From contig OZ244707.1 of the NCBI GenBank assembly GCA_965218875.1, forward strand, positions 2,604,001 through 2,668,000: a stretch of DNA of 64,000 nt. The letters are read 5' to 3'. Shown here in pieces: positions 53,718-62,963 of this stretch. The translations under genes and the position numbers were made by a program. Source of the DNA: CBDCMJ01 sp965218875 (GTDB lineage: Bacteria; Chloroflexota; Dehalococcoidia; Lucifugimonadales; UBA3495). Positions within the stretch are counted from its first letter, which is position 1; each line of letters starts with the position of its first letter. The notes under the pieces were generated by a model. That model was not told where the DNA came from. It was given only the letters and a program-made list of their open reading frames with translations, and made no database searches.

Positions 53718-54291
53718 CGCGACACCTTGTTACAGACGGACTGGGCCGTACAGGCGGGCTTGGGGCAGAATTCCCAACGCCTGCGGTCTTTTTTCGTCAA
53801 CTCGTCAACCCGCCGCATTTTACACTGGGCGATGGGCGCAGGCATAGTTGACGCCGTCCAGGGCAGCACATATGATTCTGACAATCGTACTTGAATCCGC
53901 CCAATAGTGCGCCCGCGTGGCAAGGGATGAAGCCATGACCAACGACCCTCAGCCCTGCCTACGGTACTTCGACTCCACTCACTGGCGCACCCTGCAGGAC
54001 ATCGAGGCCCCGCCCCCGACGTGGGCGAGGGGGAAAAGTCATGGAGCAGGATCGAGGCTGTCCAACACATAGCCGAGTCCAGGATGTATTTCGCCATGGC
54101 CCGGCGGAACGAGGGGTGGGACGCACCGCAGATATGCGGAAGGACCCGTGGGCAGATAGACTGGTTGCGGGAACTGCAACAGGCCGACAAGGCGAAAGAA
54201 TAAACTGCCCGAGAAAGCACGATCGAGGGCAGTCATCGAGGGTCCTCAATCTCATACCCACGCCGAGGGGCGTTATCGGGCAGGTGAATAG
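53718..54291. other. Short region with one possible frameshifted small gene
   Basis: Apart from the candidate at 53935-54203 nothing is recognised. An oppositely oriented ORF over the same span (54220 to 53714) has no ribosome site or known motifs. Confidence 0.3.
53935..54203 (+). pseudogene. Possible small gene with a frameshift
   Basis: MTNDPQPCLRYFDSTHWRTL, then QDIEAPPP, then, after a shift near 54018 in a C-rich run, DVGEGEKSWSRIEAVQHIAE, SRMYFAMARRNEGWDAPQIC, and an end at 54203. The joined 89 residues look protein-like, but neither half is a known family. Confidence 0.3.
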
Positions 54292-54705
54292 ATGTACGAC
54301 AAACCGATGATCAGCCTGGAACAGGCCCAAGCCGCCATTACTGCGATGATCGCCGACTTCAACAGGGACCCAGACCGGCGAAAAGTCGACATAGCGGTGG
54401 TTGACGATGCCGGCAACCTGTTGGCTTACGCTCGGATGGACCGGTGTTTGCGGCCCACTTACGCCATACGCAAGGCGTACACCGCCGCGACGCGATCCAT
54501 GGACACTGCGGCGTTCGCTGACCAACTGAGCGCCTCGGGCAGGACGATTGAGTCCTACGGAGACCCCCAGCTGGTCTGGATTCCGGGAGGCGTAACCGTC
54601 TTTCATCAAGGGGTCGTGGTCGGTGCCATCGGCGTTGGGGGACTGCCCAGCGGGCTGGACGACGAAGCCATAGCCAGAGCGGGGGTTGAGGCCCTGGGGA
54701 TCTAG
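54292..54705 (+). CDS. GlcG/HbpS-like (DUF336) protein
   Basis: 137 residues. ISLEQAQAAITAMIADFNRD, then VDIAVVDDAGNLLAYARMDR, SIESYG-like (TIESYGDPQLVWIPGGVTVF) and GVVVGAIGVGGLPSGLDDEA. This fold occurs in GlcG of glycolate operons and in haem-binding HbpS; the ligand here is not known. No signal peptide. Intact, single gene. Confidence 0.85.
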   Translation: MYDKPMISLEQAQAAITAMIADFNRDPDRRKVDIAVVDDAGNLLAYARMDRCLRPTYAIRKAYTAATRSMDTAAFADQLSASGRTIESYGDPQLVWIPGGVTVFHQGVVVGAIGVGGLPSGLDDEAIARAGVEALGI

Positions 54706-55469
54706 CCCCCCGCCGGCAACCGTAGATCAAACGGGGCCTTCTGACAGGATGGGCCCCGCTATTCTGTAATCCCGGATTGGCTGCTTGGCGGTCCGTACGC
54801 GATTAACCCGTCATAGCGTTCAGTCCGAGGCGATCAGTTTTCCTTGATGACCTGGCCTCCGAGGCTGCCTTGCTGTTCGAGATGGGACTGGATGGCGGCT
54901 ACGGCCGATCGAAGCAAGGCCGGCTATCCTCGCAGCACTCACTTCCCCTGCAACCCCGCGTCCGCACGGACGTGGACCTAGCCGGTAAAGAATATCTTGC
55001 CGCCAGCCCCTCCCGCCTCCTCCCGCCGGGCGGCACACTGCGCCACGAAGGGCTCCCGTTTGGCCTGATCAGCCTTGACCAGGCGCTTCTTGGGACGCTT
55101 GATGGCAAATCCCAGGCGGTGCAGGTCAGGCCGGGGCGGTAAGACCAAACAAAAACCCCCGCCGTTCCAACAGGGGCTTCTCGGTAACTCCATCTTCTAC
55201 CGGCAAGGTTGACCGCCCGATCCTGCCGACTTTCATTGCCGGGCGGGACAGGGCGGATGGCCGATTACACCGTCAGAGTGAAGCTTCTTGGCCTGGTCAA
55301 AAGTGGTGGGGCCTACACGTACTGATTGCGACCTTTGACGATGTGGGACGGCGCCGGGCTTACCGGCACTCGCACATCAGTTGCTGATGCCAAGAGGAGA
55401 TTGATAATAAGAACATGTGTGCGCTATTATCTGCATCCCTGATTCCCACCGATGAATTGAGCATGATCC
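54706..55469. other. Intergenic region holding an IS630 remnant
   Basis: The only recognisable content is the transposase fragment at 54930-55150. GAATTGAGC lies just before the imuB start, which has no strong ribosome site. Confidence 0.4.
54930..55150 (-). pseudogene. IS630-family transposase fragment
   Basis: Minus strand: LHRLGFAIKRPKKRLVKADQ, AKREPFVAQCAARREEAGGA, GGKIFFTG and a stop. This is clearly related to the region LHRLGFTYKRPKKRLVKANE in the element at 61.7-62.9 kb, but the metal-binding DEAH segment is replaced by a stop. Only about 65 residues survive. Confidence 0.75.
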
Positions 55470-56918
55470 ATGAGGGTCGCCTGCCTGCTCGTCACTCACC
55501 TGAGGGCGAAGGTGGAGATGTACCGACACTCCCACCTGAAGGATGCCCCTGTCATCATCGTCGACCGGAGCCCTTCAAGGGCCAGGCCCGTGGTCGTCGA
55601 CTGCTTTCGGTCAGCTCCGGGAGTGAAGCCGGGAATGACTCTGGAGGAGGCCGTGTCCCGCCATGGGAAGGCTATCGTACTCGATGCCGACGAGCCGCAC
55701 TACCGCCGAGTGTTCGGCCAGGTGCTCTCATCTCTACAGGGGATCAGCGACCGCGTTGAGGAGGCCGACCTGGGCACGGCCTACGTGCGACTCGACGGCC
55801 TCGAAGGACTGTTTCGAGGAGAGGCTGGAGTCGCCTCCGCTCTGCTGAACGCAGTCCCGGCCTACCTGACTCCCCGGGTCGGCGTGGCGGATGCCAAGTT
55901 CCCCGCGTTCGTCGCGGCCGGAACGTGCGGGGCACACGGAGCATTCAGGGTTCGGGAAGACGTGGCATCGTTCCTCGCACCCCATAGCATCGACCTGCTG
56001 CCGGTCCCCACCGGCATGAAGAGGGAGTTGCACCGCTTCGGCCTGCACACGTTGGGGGCAGTTGCTTCCATGAGCGGGCACATTCTTGCGGACCGGTTCG
56101 GGCCGGACGGGCAGTGGGCCTGGTCGCTGTGCAACGGCATCGACCATAGCCCCGTCTTCCCGTTGGCGTTCGAGGAGTCGGTCGTCGAACACACCTCGCT
56201 GCCCTTCCACACCTCTTCCATAGAGGCGCTCTTCGTCGCTGTGGATACTCTTCTCAAGAGGGCCTATGCCCGGCCGGACATGAGGGGCAGGTATGCCGGC
56301 GCGGCACACCTCCTCTGCGCGGCCTCCGGTTGGCTTGACTGGGAGAAGAGCTTCAGGTTCAAGGAGCCGGTCGGCTCGTGGGAGAGAGCCTCTTTCGTGG
56401 TCACAAGCAGACTGGAGTCGGACCCGCCCCGGAATCATGTCGAGGACGTGACGCTCACCCTGTCCGGTTTCACCGGCGAGTCGGGGACTCAGATTGGGCT
56501 GTTCGACGACGTGCGGGGCGACAGGCTCAGACGGCTGGTGAAGGCGGACCGGAGGTTGCAGGCATTGATGGGCGGCCACGCGCTCCACAGAGTCACGGAG
56601 GTCGCGCCCTGGCACCCCGCGCCGGAGATGCGGGCCTTGCAGGTCCCCATCGACCCTTCGGGCCGGGACAGTATCAAGCCGCTTCACACGCCAAAGCCCG
56701 TGGAGGTGCGGGAGGGCACCGAGCGCGAGCCGGTGTCGGTGCGAGTCGAGAGGCGCTGGCAGCGGGTGGCTCGCATAGACGACATGTGGACCTTCGATCT
56801 GTGGTGGCTCCCTGAGCCCGTGACCCGAGCCTACTACCGGATCAACCCCGACGACGGCAGACGGGTCACCCTGTTCCACGACCGGTCCGGCGACCGGTGG
56901 TACCGGCAGAGCGCCTGA
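55470..56918 (+). CDS. imuB: ImuB-like Y-family polymerase homologue
   Basis: 482 residues. Palm-like N-terminus VACLLVTHLRAKVEMYRHSH, then VVVDCFRSAPGVKPGMTLEE, fingers/palm SDRVEEADLGTAYVRLDGLE, then PRVGVADAKFPAFVAAGTCG, the little-finger region and a C-terminal extension (WTFDLWWLPEPVTRAYYRIN). The canonical catalytic acidic residues of DinB are not all kept, as in ImuB, an inactive polymerase that recruits DnaE2 to the clamp. The stop overlaps the dnaE2 start (TGATG). There is no imuA or lexA nearby. Confidence 0.82.
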   Translation: MRVACLLVTHLRAKVEMYRHSHLKDAPVIIVDRSPSRARPVVVDCFRSAPGVKPGMTLEEAVSRHGKAIVLDADEPHYRRVFGQVLSSLQGISDRVEEADLGTAYVRLDGLEGLFRGEAGVASALLNAVPAYLTPRVGVADAKFPAFVAAGTCGAHGAFRVREDVASFLAPHSIDLLPVPTGMKRELHRFGLHTLGAVASMSGHILADRFGPDGQWAWSLCNGIDHSPVFPLAFEESVVEHTSLPFHTSSIEALFVAVDTLLKRAYARPDMRGRYAGAAHLLCAASGWLDWEKSFRFKEPVGSWERASFVVTSRLESDPPRNHVEDVTLTLSGFTGESGTQIGLFDDVRGDRLRRLVKADRRLQALMGGHALHRVTEVAPWHPAPEMRALQVPIDPSGRDSIKPLHTPKPVEVREGTEREPVSVRVERRWQRVARIDDMWTFDLWWLPEPVTRAYYRINPDDGRRVTLFHDRSGDRWYRQSA

Positions 56919-59900
56919 TGGCGAACGGCTACGCTGAGCTTCATGCAAAGAGCTTCTACTCCTTCGGGGTGGGGGCCTCCCACGCGCACGAGCTGCTGGC
57001 GCAGGCGAAGCACCTCGGGTATGCCGCGTTGGCCCTGACCGACACCAATCTCTGCGGTGCGTTGGAGTTCGTTCGTCTCGCCAATAGCCTGGGCATCCGG
57101 CCCATCACGGGCGGCGAGCTGAGTCTGACCGACGGCACAAGGCTCACACTGCTGGCGAGGACACGGGCCGGGTACTCCAACATCTCCCGGCTATTCACCA
57201 CGGCCAACGCCGGCGACCGCAGGGAGCCGAGGCTCGATCCCGCGCTTCTGTCTCACCACTCCGAGGGCGTCATTTTGTTGACGGGCGGGCGGGATGGGCG
57301 TCTCTCGAAACTGGCGATGGACGGCCGGTCCGGTGAGGCCGGGGAGCTGTTGAGGCGGTACCTGGACTGGTACGGCACCGGCTCGGTGTACGTCGAGCTA
57401 CAGCGGAACCTCCTGCACGGGGACACCGACCGCAACAGGAAGCTGACCAGGATCGCCCATGAGGTCGGCGTCCCAGTGGTCGCCACCAACGACGTCCACT
57501 ACCACCGCCCCGAACGCTCCCGCCTCCAGGACGCTCTGGTCGCCGTAAGGCTCAACACCACCATAGACCAGGCGCTGCCGCACCTCCGGCCCAACCACCA
57601 CCTCCACCTGAAGTCCTACGCCCAGATGGAGCGGCTCTTTGCCGAGTGGCCGGAGGCAGTGTCAAACACCCTTCGGGTGGCGGAGCGGTGCGAGTTCGAC
57701 CTCGGCAGAGACCTCGGCTACACCCTGCCGGACCCCGCCGTGCCGGAGGGGTACACAGTGCAAAGCTATCTCCAGAGGCTCTGCTACGAGGCGGCCGCCC
57801 GGCGCTACGGCAGCTCGCTGCCCCAGCGAGTCAAGGAGCGCCTTGGGGAGGAGTTTCGGCTGATCGAGCACCTCAACCTGGCGGGCTTCCTGCTGCTCTA
57901 CAGGGAGATCGCCCTCGTCGCCCAGCGCATCATGGAGGAGCGGGGACTGGTAGACCCCGAGACGCCGGTTGAAGAGCGACCTCCCGGAAGGGGGCGCGGC
58001 TCGTCGGTGGCCCTGCTGGTCGGATACCTCATCGGAATAAGCCACGTCGATCCCCTGAAGTGGGACCTCACCCTGGAACGCTTCATCTCCGAAGACATGA
58101 CGACGCTCCCCGACATCGACCTCGACTTCCCCAGGGGGCTCAGGGACGAGCTGATCGAGCGGGTCCACCAGCACTTCGGGCCGGAGTACGCCGTCCTGAC
58201 CGGAGCTATCACGACGTACAAGGCGAAGGGCATCGTCCAGGATCTCGGCAAGGCCCTGGGGCTTCCGCAGGAGCATCTGTCCCTGCTCTCGAAGCAGTTG
58301 CACTCCCACGACGCGGCGGACCTCCGGGACGAGATGGCGCAGCTCCCAGACTTCAGGGACCGGGTGGACGCACCGGGCTGGCGGGACCTGCTCGAACTCG
58401 CCGCGCAGCTGATGGACGCCCCCAAGGGGCTGAGCCAGCACGTCGGCGGCATGGTGCTCAGCAGTTCACCCCTACCGGAGATGGTCCCCATGAGGGCCGG
58501 GGCGATGGACGGGCGGTACATCATGGACTGGAACAAGGACAGCGTGGCCGACGCCGGGTTCGCCAAGATCGATATTCTCTCCCTGCCGGTGCTGGACCAA
58601 CTGGAGGAGGCCCTCGACCTCGTGGAGGCGCGGGAAGGCAGACGGCCCGATGTAAGTAGGATAGACCCGGAGGACGTCAACGTGTACGACATGATCAACG
58701 CGGGCCTGTCGAAGGGGGTCTTCCTGCTCCAGTCCCCAGCGCAGCTCAAGATGGGGCAGCGGCTGAAGTCTCGCAACCTTCTCGACCTGGCCTACCAGGT
58801 CGCCCTCATCAGGCCCGGTGTCGCCGTTCAGGGCAGCGCCGTCTCCCAGTTCGTCGAACGCTACCGCCACGGGGCGAATTGGGAGTACGACCATCCGCCG
58901 GAGAGGCGTGCCCTGGCACGGGGCTACGGGATAATCGTCTGGCAGGAGCAGGTGGTGCAGCTCATCGAGGACGTGGCAGGGATGACCGCAGCGGAAGCAG
59001 ACGAGGTGCGCCGCGCCTTCGCCAGGCCCAACAACGAGCACCTCATCGCCATGCACTGGAATCGGTTCCTCGAAGGTGCGAGACGCAACGGCGTCCCGGC
59101 GGAGACCACCGGGAAGATATTCTCCAAGATCAACGGCCACTACATGTTCCCGGAGTCCCACTCCCACGCCTTCGCCGTCACCGCGTACCAGGCCGCGTGG
59201 CTCAAGCGCTACCATCCGCTGGAGTTCTTCGTCGCGCTGATGAACAACCAGCCGATGGGTTTCTATCCGATGGAGACGCTGAAGCAGGACGCGCGGCGTT
59301 TCGGAGTGTCCTTCCTGAACCCCTGCGCGAACGTGAGCCTGGCGGCGTGCACTCCTGAGAGCGGCTCGGTGCGGCTGGGCCTTCAGCTCGTCAAGGACGT
59401 TGGGGCTGAGTCGGCGAGGCTCATCGTGAAGGAAAGAGAGCGGCGCGGCCCCTACGTCACGGCGGGGGATCTGGTGCGCCGGACGGGTCTCAAGCCGCAG
59501 GCCGTGCTGTCGCTGGCGATGGCCGGGGCTTTCGACGCCGTCACCCCGAACCGCAGGGAGGTGATGTGGGAGGCGGGGCTGCACGCCCGCCCCTCGCGGA
59601 ACGGCCAGGTCGGACTGCCCATATCGACGCAGGACAGTGTGCCCCGGCTCCAGGACTTCTCGGAGCGCGAGAGGATGATGGGGGAGTACCGGGTGATGGG
59701 CATCTACCCTAGGGGACACCTGATGGAGTTCGTCCGGCCCGGCCTGGGTCCCAACGTGCTCCCGACGATGGATGTAGAGAGGCGGGGCGGTGACGAATGG
59801 GTCACGGTGGCCGGATGGCCGGTGGCGAGGCAACACCCGCGGGGGCGGGACGGCACGGTCTTCGTGACCATCGAGGACGAGACGGGCGACGTGCAGGTGA

Positions 59901-60067
59901 TCGTATGGCGCGACCTGTTCGCCAGGCGTCGCAGGGAGCTAGGCAGCCAGGTGGTGGAGGTCACCGGACATGTGTCGAGATGGGACGGAACGACGAACGT
60001 GATAGCTGCGGACCTGCGCGCCGTACCTTCAGGCGTCTCCATGCCTCCGTCCCATGACTGGCACTGA
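56918..60067 (+). CDS. dnaE2: Error-prone DNA polymerase III alpha (DnaE2/ImuC)
   Basis: 1,049 residues from ATG 56918, the typical DnaE2 length. PHP domain N-terminus AELHAKSFYSFGVGASH, palm with GRGRGSSVALLVGYLIG and catalytic PDIDLDFPRG near residue 397, then VLTGAITTYKAKGIVQDLGK, GLSQHVGGMVLS and a C-terminal OB-fold (GDVQVIVWRDLF). The first PHP motif is HAK instead of HxH, so the PHP site is probably inactive. With ImuB it performs translesion synthesis after DNA damage. Confidence 0.94.
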   Translation: MANGYAELHAKSFYSFGVGASHAHELLAQAKHLGYAALALTDTNLCGALEFVRLANSLGIRPITGGELSLTDGTRLTLLARTRAGYSNISRLFTTANAGDRREPRLDPALLSHHSEGVILLTGGRDGRLSKLAMDGRSGEAGELLRRYLDWYGTGSVYVELQRNLLHGDTDRNRKLTRIAHEVGVPVVATNDVHYHRPERSRLQDALVAVRLNTTIDQALPHLRPNHHLHLKSYAQMERLFAEWPEAVSNTLRVAERCEFDLGRDLGYTLPDPAVPEGYTVQSYLQRLCYEAAARRYGSSLPQRVKERLGEEFRLIEHLNLAGFLLLYREIALVAQRIMEERGLVDPETPVEERPPGRGRGSSVALLVGYLIGISHVDPLKWDLTLERFISEDMTTLPDIDLDFPRGLRDELIERVHQHFGPEYAVLTGAITTYKAKGIVQDLGKALGLPQEHLSLLSKQLHSHDAADLRDEMAQLPDFRDRVDAPGWRDLLELAAQLMDAPKGLSQHVGGMVLSSSPLPEMVPMRAGAMDGRYIMDWNKDSVADAGFAKIDILSLPVLDQLEEALDLVEAREGRRPDVSRIDPEDVNVYDMINAGLSKGVFLLQSPAQLKMGQRLKSRNLLDLAYQVALIRPGVAVQGSAVSQFVERYRHGANWEYDHPPERRALARGYGIIVWQEQVVQLIEDVAGMTAAEADEVRRAFARPNNEHLIAMHWNRFLEGARRNGVPAETTGKIFSKINGHYMFPESHSHAFAVTAYQAAWLKRYHPLEFFVALMNNQPMGFYPMETLKQDARRFGVSFLNPCANVSLAACTPESGSVRLGLQLVKDVGAESARLIVKERERRGPYVTAGDLVRRTGLKPQAVLSLAMAGAFDAVTPNRREVMWEAGLHARPSRNGQVGLPISTQDSVPRLQDFSERERMMGEYRVMGIYPRGHLMEFVRPGLGPNVLPTMDVERRGGDEWVTVAGWPVARQHPRGRDGTVFVTIEDETGDVQVIVWRDLFARRRRELGSQVVEVTGHVSRWDGTTNVIAADLRAVPSGVSMPPSHDWH

Positions 60068-60129
60068 CGTATTTCGCGGTGCACGGGGATTGCGCGGTTG
60101 CTGCCGACGGGTTCATTATGGATGTTGAG

Positions 60130-61311
60130 ATGTGTGGTAGATACAGCCTGATCGCGGACCTTGGAGAGCTTGCACGGCAGTTCGAGTTCGACGGCGATTG
60201 GCTGACCTTCGAGTCGGCTTACAACATCGCCCCTACCCAGGAAGTCCTGACTGTCGTGGGCGGCGACGCCAGACGCGGCGGGTTCATGCGCTGGGGGCTG
60301 ATTCCGCACTGGGCGAAGAACGCCTCCATCGGAAGCAGGATGATCAACGCCAGGGCGGAGACGGTCGCCGAGAAGCCGGTCTTCCGGGACGCACTGAGGC
60401 GTCGGCGTTGCCTGGTGCTCGCCGACGGCTTCTACGAGTGGCAGCGGACCGGTGGCGCCAGGAGGCCCATGCGCGTCGTCATGCGGTCTGGAGAGCCTTT
60501 TGCCTTCGCCGGGCTGTGGTCGGTGTGGACGGACCCGGACGGCAAGGCCTACACCCACCTGGTGTGCAGCAACCGGAAGGAGGACAAAGAGGCCTGTGAC
60601 GGCCCGTGGGTCCCGGCGGGCGAGTTCGAGCCCAGGGCGATGACGGCGATTCTGGAGGACGTGTTGGCCGAGGACAACGTCACCGGCGCGATACGGGAGC
60701 TCCGAGCGGAGTCGGGCGACGATCACGACAAGACGTTGAGGAGGCTGGACAGCGTCGGCAAACGCCTGGAAGAGGTTGGGGCAAGGGAGAAGAGGCTCTA
60801 CCGCGCCTTCGAGGGGGGCCAGATAGAGTACCCGGTGTACGCCGAGCGGAACCGGGAGCTCAGGGAGATGAAGGAGGCCGTGGAGGCCGAGAGGCGCCTG
60901 GCCCTGGAGTCGGCGGGTGCCCGGATGGTTGTACTCGAGGACCCGGAGGCCGTGCTGCGGTACGCCGGGGAAATAAGCCGGTTCCTGCGGATGAAGGAGC
61001 CCTCCCGGCGCCGGTCCTGGCTCCGGAGCTTCATCAGGTGCATCTGGATCCACCGCGGGCAGGGTCCCAACGAGCGCGCCAGGGCTACCATCGTGTACAC
61101 GATTCCGACGCCGCCGGGAACCGAAGCCTCTGGGACGACCACGCGCCCGCTGGGCTTACCGGGCGATGTCCTTCCTTCCACCCGCGTAGGCTCGGTTATG
61201 CGGGCGAGGCGGTCGCCGTGGAACTGGCCGGCGGGTTCGGCGACGGCCGTTTGCGGCAGAGTCGTGAACCCTGCCGCCGTGGATCGCGTTGCGTGGGCCG
61301 GTTTGAGATAA
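60130..61311 (+). CDS. Chimera of SRAP/YedK domain and serine-recombinase C-terminus
   Basis: 393 residues from ATG 60130, chosen because SRAP proteins must start Met-Cys with the catalytic Cys2 (MCGRYSL). Residues 1-142 are SRAP: YNIAPTQEV, MRWGLIPHWAK, Asn73 in MINARAETVAEKPVF, Glu103 in DGFYEWQ, then AGLWSVWTDPDGKAYT. At that point the SRAP end with its conserved His (IHxRMP) is missing. Instead the ORF continues LVCSNRKEDKEACDGPWVPA, a coiled coil (KRLEEVGAREKRLYRAFEGG) and IVYTIPTPPG, the C-terminal zinc-ribbon and coiled-coil part of large serine recombinases, without the catalytic domain. SRAP crosslinks to abasic sites in single-stranded DNA. It is possibly translated with dnaE2 (60-nt gap). 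Confidence 0.75.
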   Translation: MCGRYSLIADLGELARQFEFDGDWLTFESAYNIAPTQEVLTVVGGDARRGGFMRWGLIPHWAKNASIGSRMINARAETVAEKPVFRDALRRRRCLVLADGFYEWQRTGGARRPMRVVMRSGEPFAFAGLWSVWTDPDGKAYTHLVCSNRKEDKEACDGPWVPAGEFEPRAMTAILEDVLAEDNVTGAIRELRAESGDDHDKTLRRLDSVGKRLEEVGAREKRLYRAFEGGQIEYPVYAERNRELREMKEAVEAERRLALESAGARMVVLEDPEAVLRYAGEISRFLRMKEPSRRRSWLRSFIRCIWIHRGQGPNERARATIVYTIPTPPGTEASGTTTRPLGLPGDVLPSTRVGSVMRARRSPWNWPAGSATAVCGRVVNPAAVDRVAWAGLR

Positions 61312-61348
61312 TCCTCTGGTGGGGCAAGGACTATCGAGAGGAAAGAGC

Positions 61349-61575
61349 GTGGGGACTGCCAACATCACCATCGAGGTGGAAGAGGCGGCGAGGGCCTTGC
61401 CGAGGCCTCTCCCAGCGAGCAGCAGAAGTTGCAACTTCTGCTCAGCCTCCGGCTGCAGGAACTGATAGCCAAGCCGGGCGGGATGCTGCAATCGGTTATG
61501 GACGAGACCGGGCGGGCGGCTGAAAGTCGAGGGCTTACGCCGGAGATTCTCGAGAACCTCTTGCGTGACGGGTAA
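61349..61575 (+). pseudogene. Antitoxin of a PIN pair, frameshifted
   Basis: GTG 61349: GTANITIEVEEAARA in one frame; after one missing base near 61397 the family continues AEASPSEQQKLQLLLSLRLQ, ELIAKPGGMLQSVMDETGRA, AESRGLTPEILENLLRDG and TAA 61573-61575. The pattern is that of small antitoxins preceding PIN toxins. Its stop lies 1 nt before the toxin GTG. Confidence 0.7.
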
Positions 61576-61669
61576 TGTGCGGGCCGTGGTGGATACCAAC
61601 GTAACGGTCAGCGCGGCACTGTTGCCACGGTCCACGTCACGGCGAGCGTTTGACTTAGAGCCTATCCTA

Positions 61670-62906
61670 AAAACTAAACCAAAGCCAAGATGGGATGTAC
61701 ATTTCCGGGAGGGCGGGAATCGGGCCGGGAATCTCGCTGGAGTGTCTCGGCCCTTGATTGCAGCACTGTCCGGCAGCGCCGTCTCACCTCATCTTGCCGG
61801 TTGGCCAGCCCGGCCAGGAAGTCACCGACCCTCTTCTGCACTGCCTCTCTGGTCCCCAGGCACAGGTTGCCAGTGGCCTCCTCCCTCGCCCATCCCCAGA
61901 TAGCCTCGTCGGCGTTGAAGTCCGGACTGTAGCCCGGCAGGTTCACCAACCTCAGGTCCAGCTCAGGCGTCCGCAGGTATTCCCGCAACGCCTCACCGCG
62001 ATGGGGCGGCGCATTGTCCCAGATCACGTTCAGCCGCCCTCTGTGCCTCCCCCGTAACTGTTCCAGGAAGGCAACCGAGGTTCCGGAGTTGCTGTTGCCC
62101 TCCAGTCCCATCCACTCCACCTCCCCCGTCTCCAGGCACACCGCCGAGTAGTAGCTGGCCTTCTCCCCGTACTTGGGACTGGTCGAGTCCACCAATGCCG
62201 GTTCTCCCCTGAGCACCCATTTGCCCCGCAACTCCGCGTCGGCCCGGAAGTGGGCCTCGTCGGCAAAGAATACCTTGGCTCCGGTCCGCCGGGTCTCCTC
62301 GCTAAGGGCGGCATACTCCGCAACGAAGGCCTTCCGCTTCGACTCATTCGCCTTCACCAAGCGCTTCTTGGGACGCTTGTAGGTGAATCCCAGCCGGTGC
62401 AGGTAATTCAGGCAACTGCTACGGCTCAGGTTGAGGCCGAACCGTTCCGAGACAAACCGCCGCACCACCCGCCAATACCAGTTGGCCAGTTCCAGGCCCG
62501 ATGATGACGGCGGCAGCTGCACCGCTCCTGTCAACTCCGCCTGCTGTGTCTGGTCGAGGGCGGGGGGGAACCGCCCGTCTGCTCGAAGATCAGGGCTGCC
62601 AGACCATCCTCGCCGAAGGCCGAGGCCCACCGTCCAATGGTGTGGGGATCCCGCTCCAGTGCCTCCGCCGCGGCCACTGCCGTCCAGCCTTGGGCCAGCA
62701 GCCAGACGGCGTACCACCTTTCCCGCTCCCGGGGTGTGGGCGCCAGGATCATTCTCCGCCGCAGGTCCTTCGCGCCCATCTGCCATTGTTCCAAAGACTG
62801 GCCGATATCTCTTACCCCCATCATCAACCCCTCCCAAACTACCTACCCCAACTGCCTCCCAATTTACCCTATCCTTATGCGCATTTCACCTTGGCTTTGG
62901 TTTAGT
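61670..62906 (-). mobile_element. IS630-family element inside the IS5 element
   Basis: ACTAAACCAAAGCCAAGATG at 61673-61692 matches the inverse of the right end (CTTGGCTTTGGTTTAGT, 62890-62906). It is inserted beside a TA in the left end of the IS5 element, whose sequence resumes as ATAACCCG. Confidence 0.75.
61674..62827 (-). pseudogene. IS630-family transposase, frameshifted
   Basis: N-terminal part from ATG 62827: MMMGVRDIGQSLEQWQMGAK, then HTH WTAVAAAEALERDPHTIGRW, AALIFEQTGG. At a C7 run (62572-62578) the frame changes and continues FPPALDQTQQAELTGAVQLP, LANWYWRVVRRFVSERFGLN, KVFFADEAHFRADAELRGKW (first Asp), NVIWDNAPPHRGEALREYL (second Asp), NLPGYSPDFNADEAIWGWAR (catalytic Glu). About 384 residues if one C is added. 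The C-terminus runs into the terminal repeat. Confidence 0.85.
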
Positions 62907-62963
62907 AATAACCCGCAACAGTAGCGAAAGGGAACGAGTGGGAGTAGAGGTTAGACTTGGGTA

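Noticed and set aside
58472..59836. 454-codon minus-strand ORF opposite dnaE2
   Set aside because: Overlaps a clearly coding polymerase; composition is His/Leu/Arg-rich as expected for an antisense shadow of GC-rich DNA.
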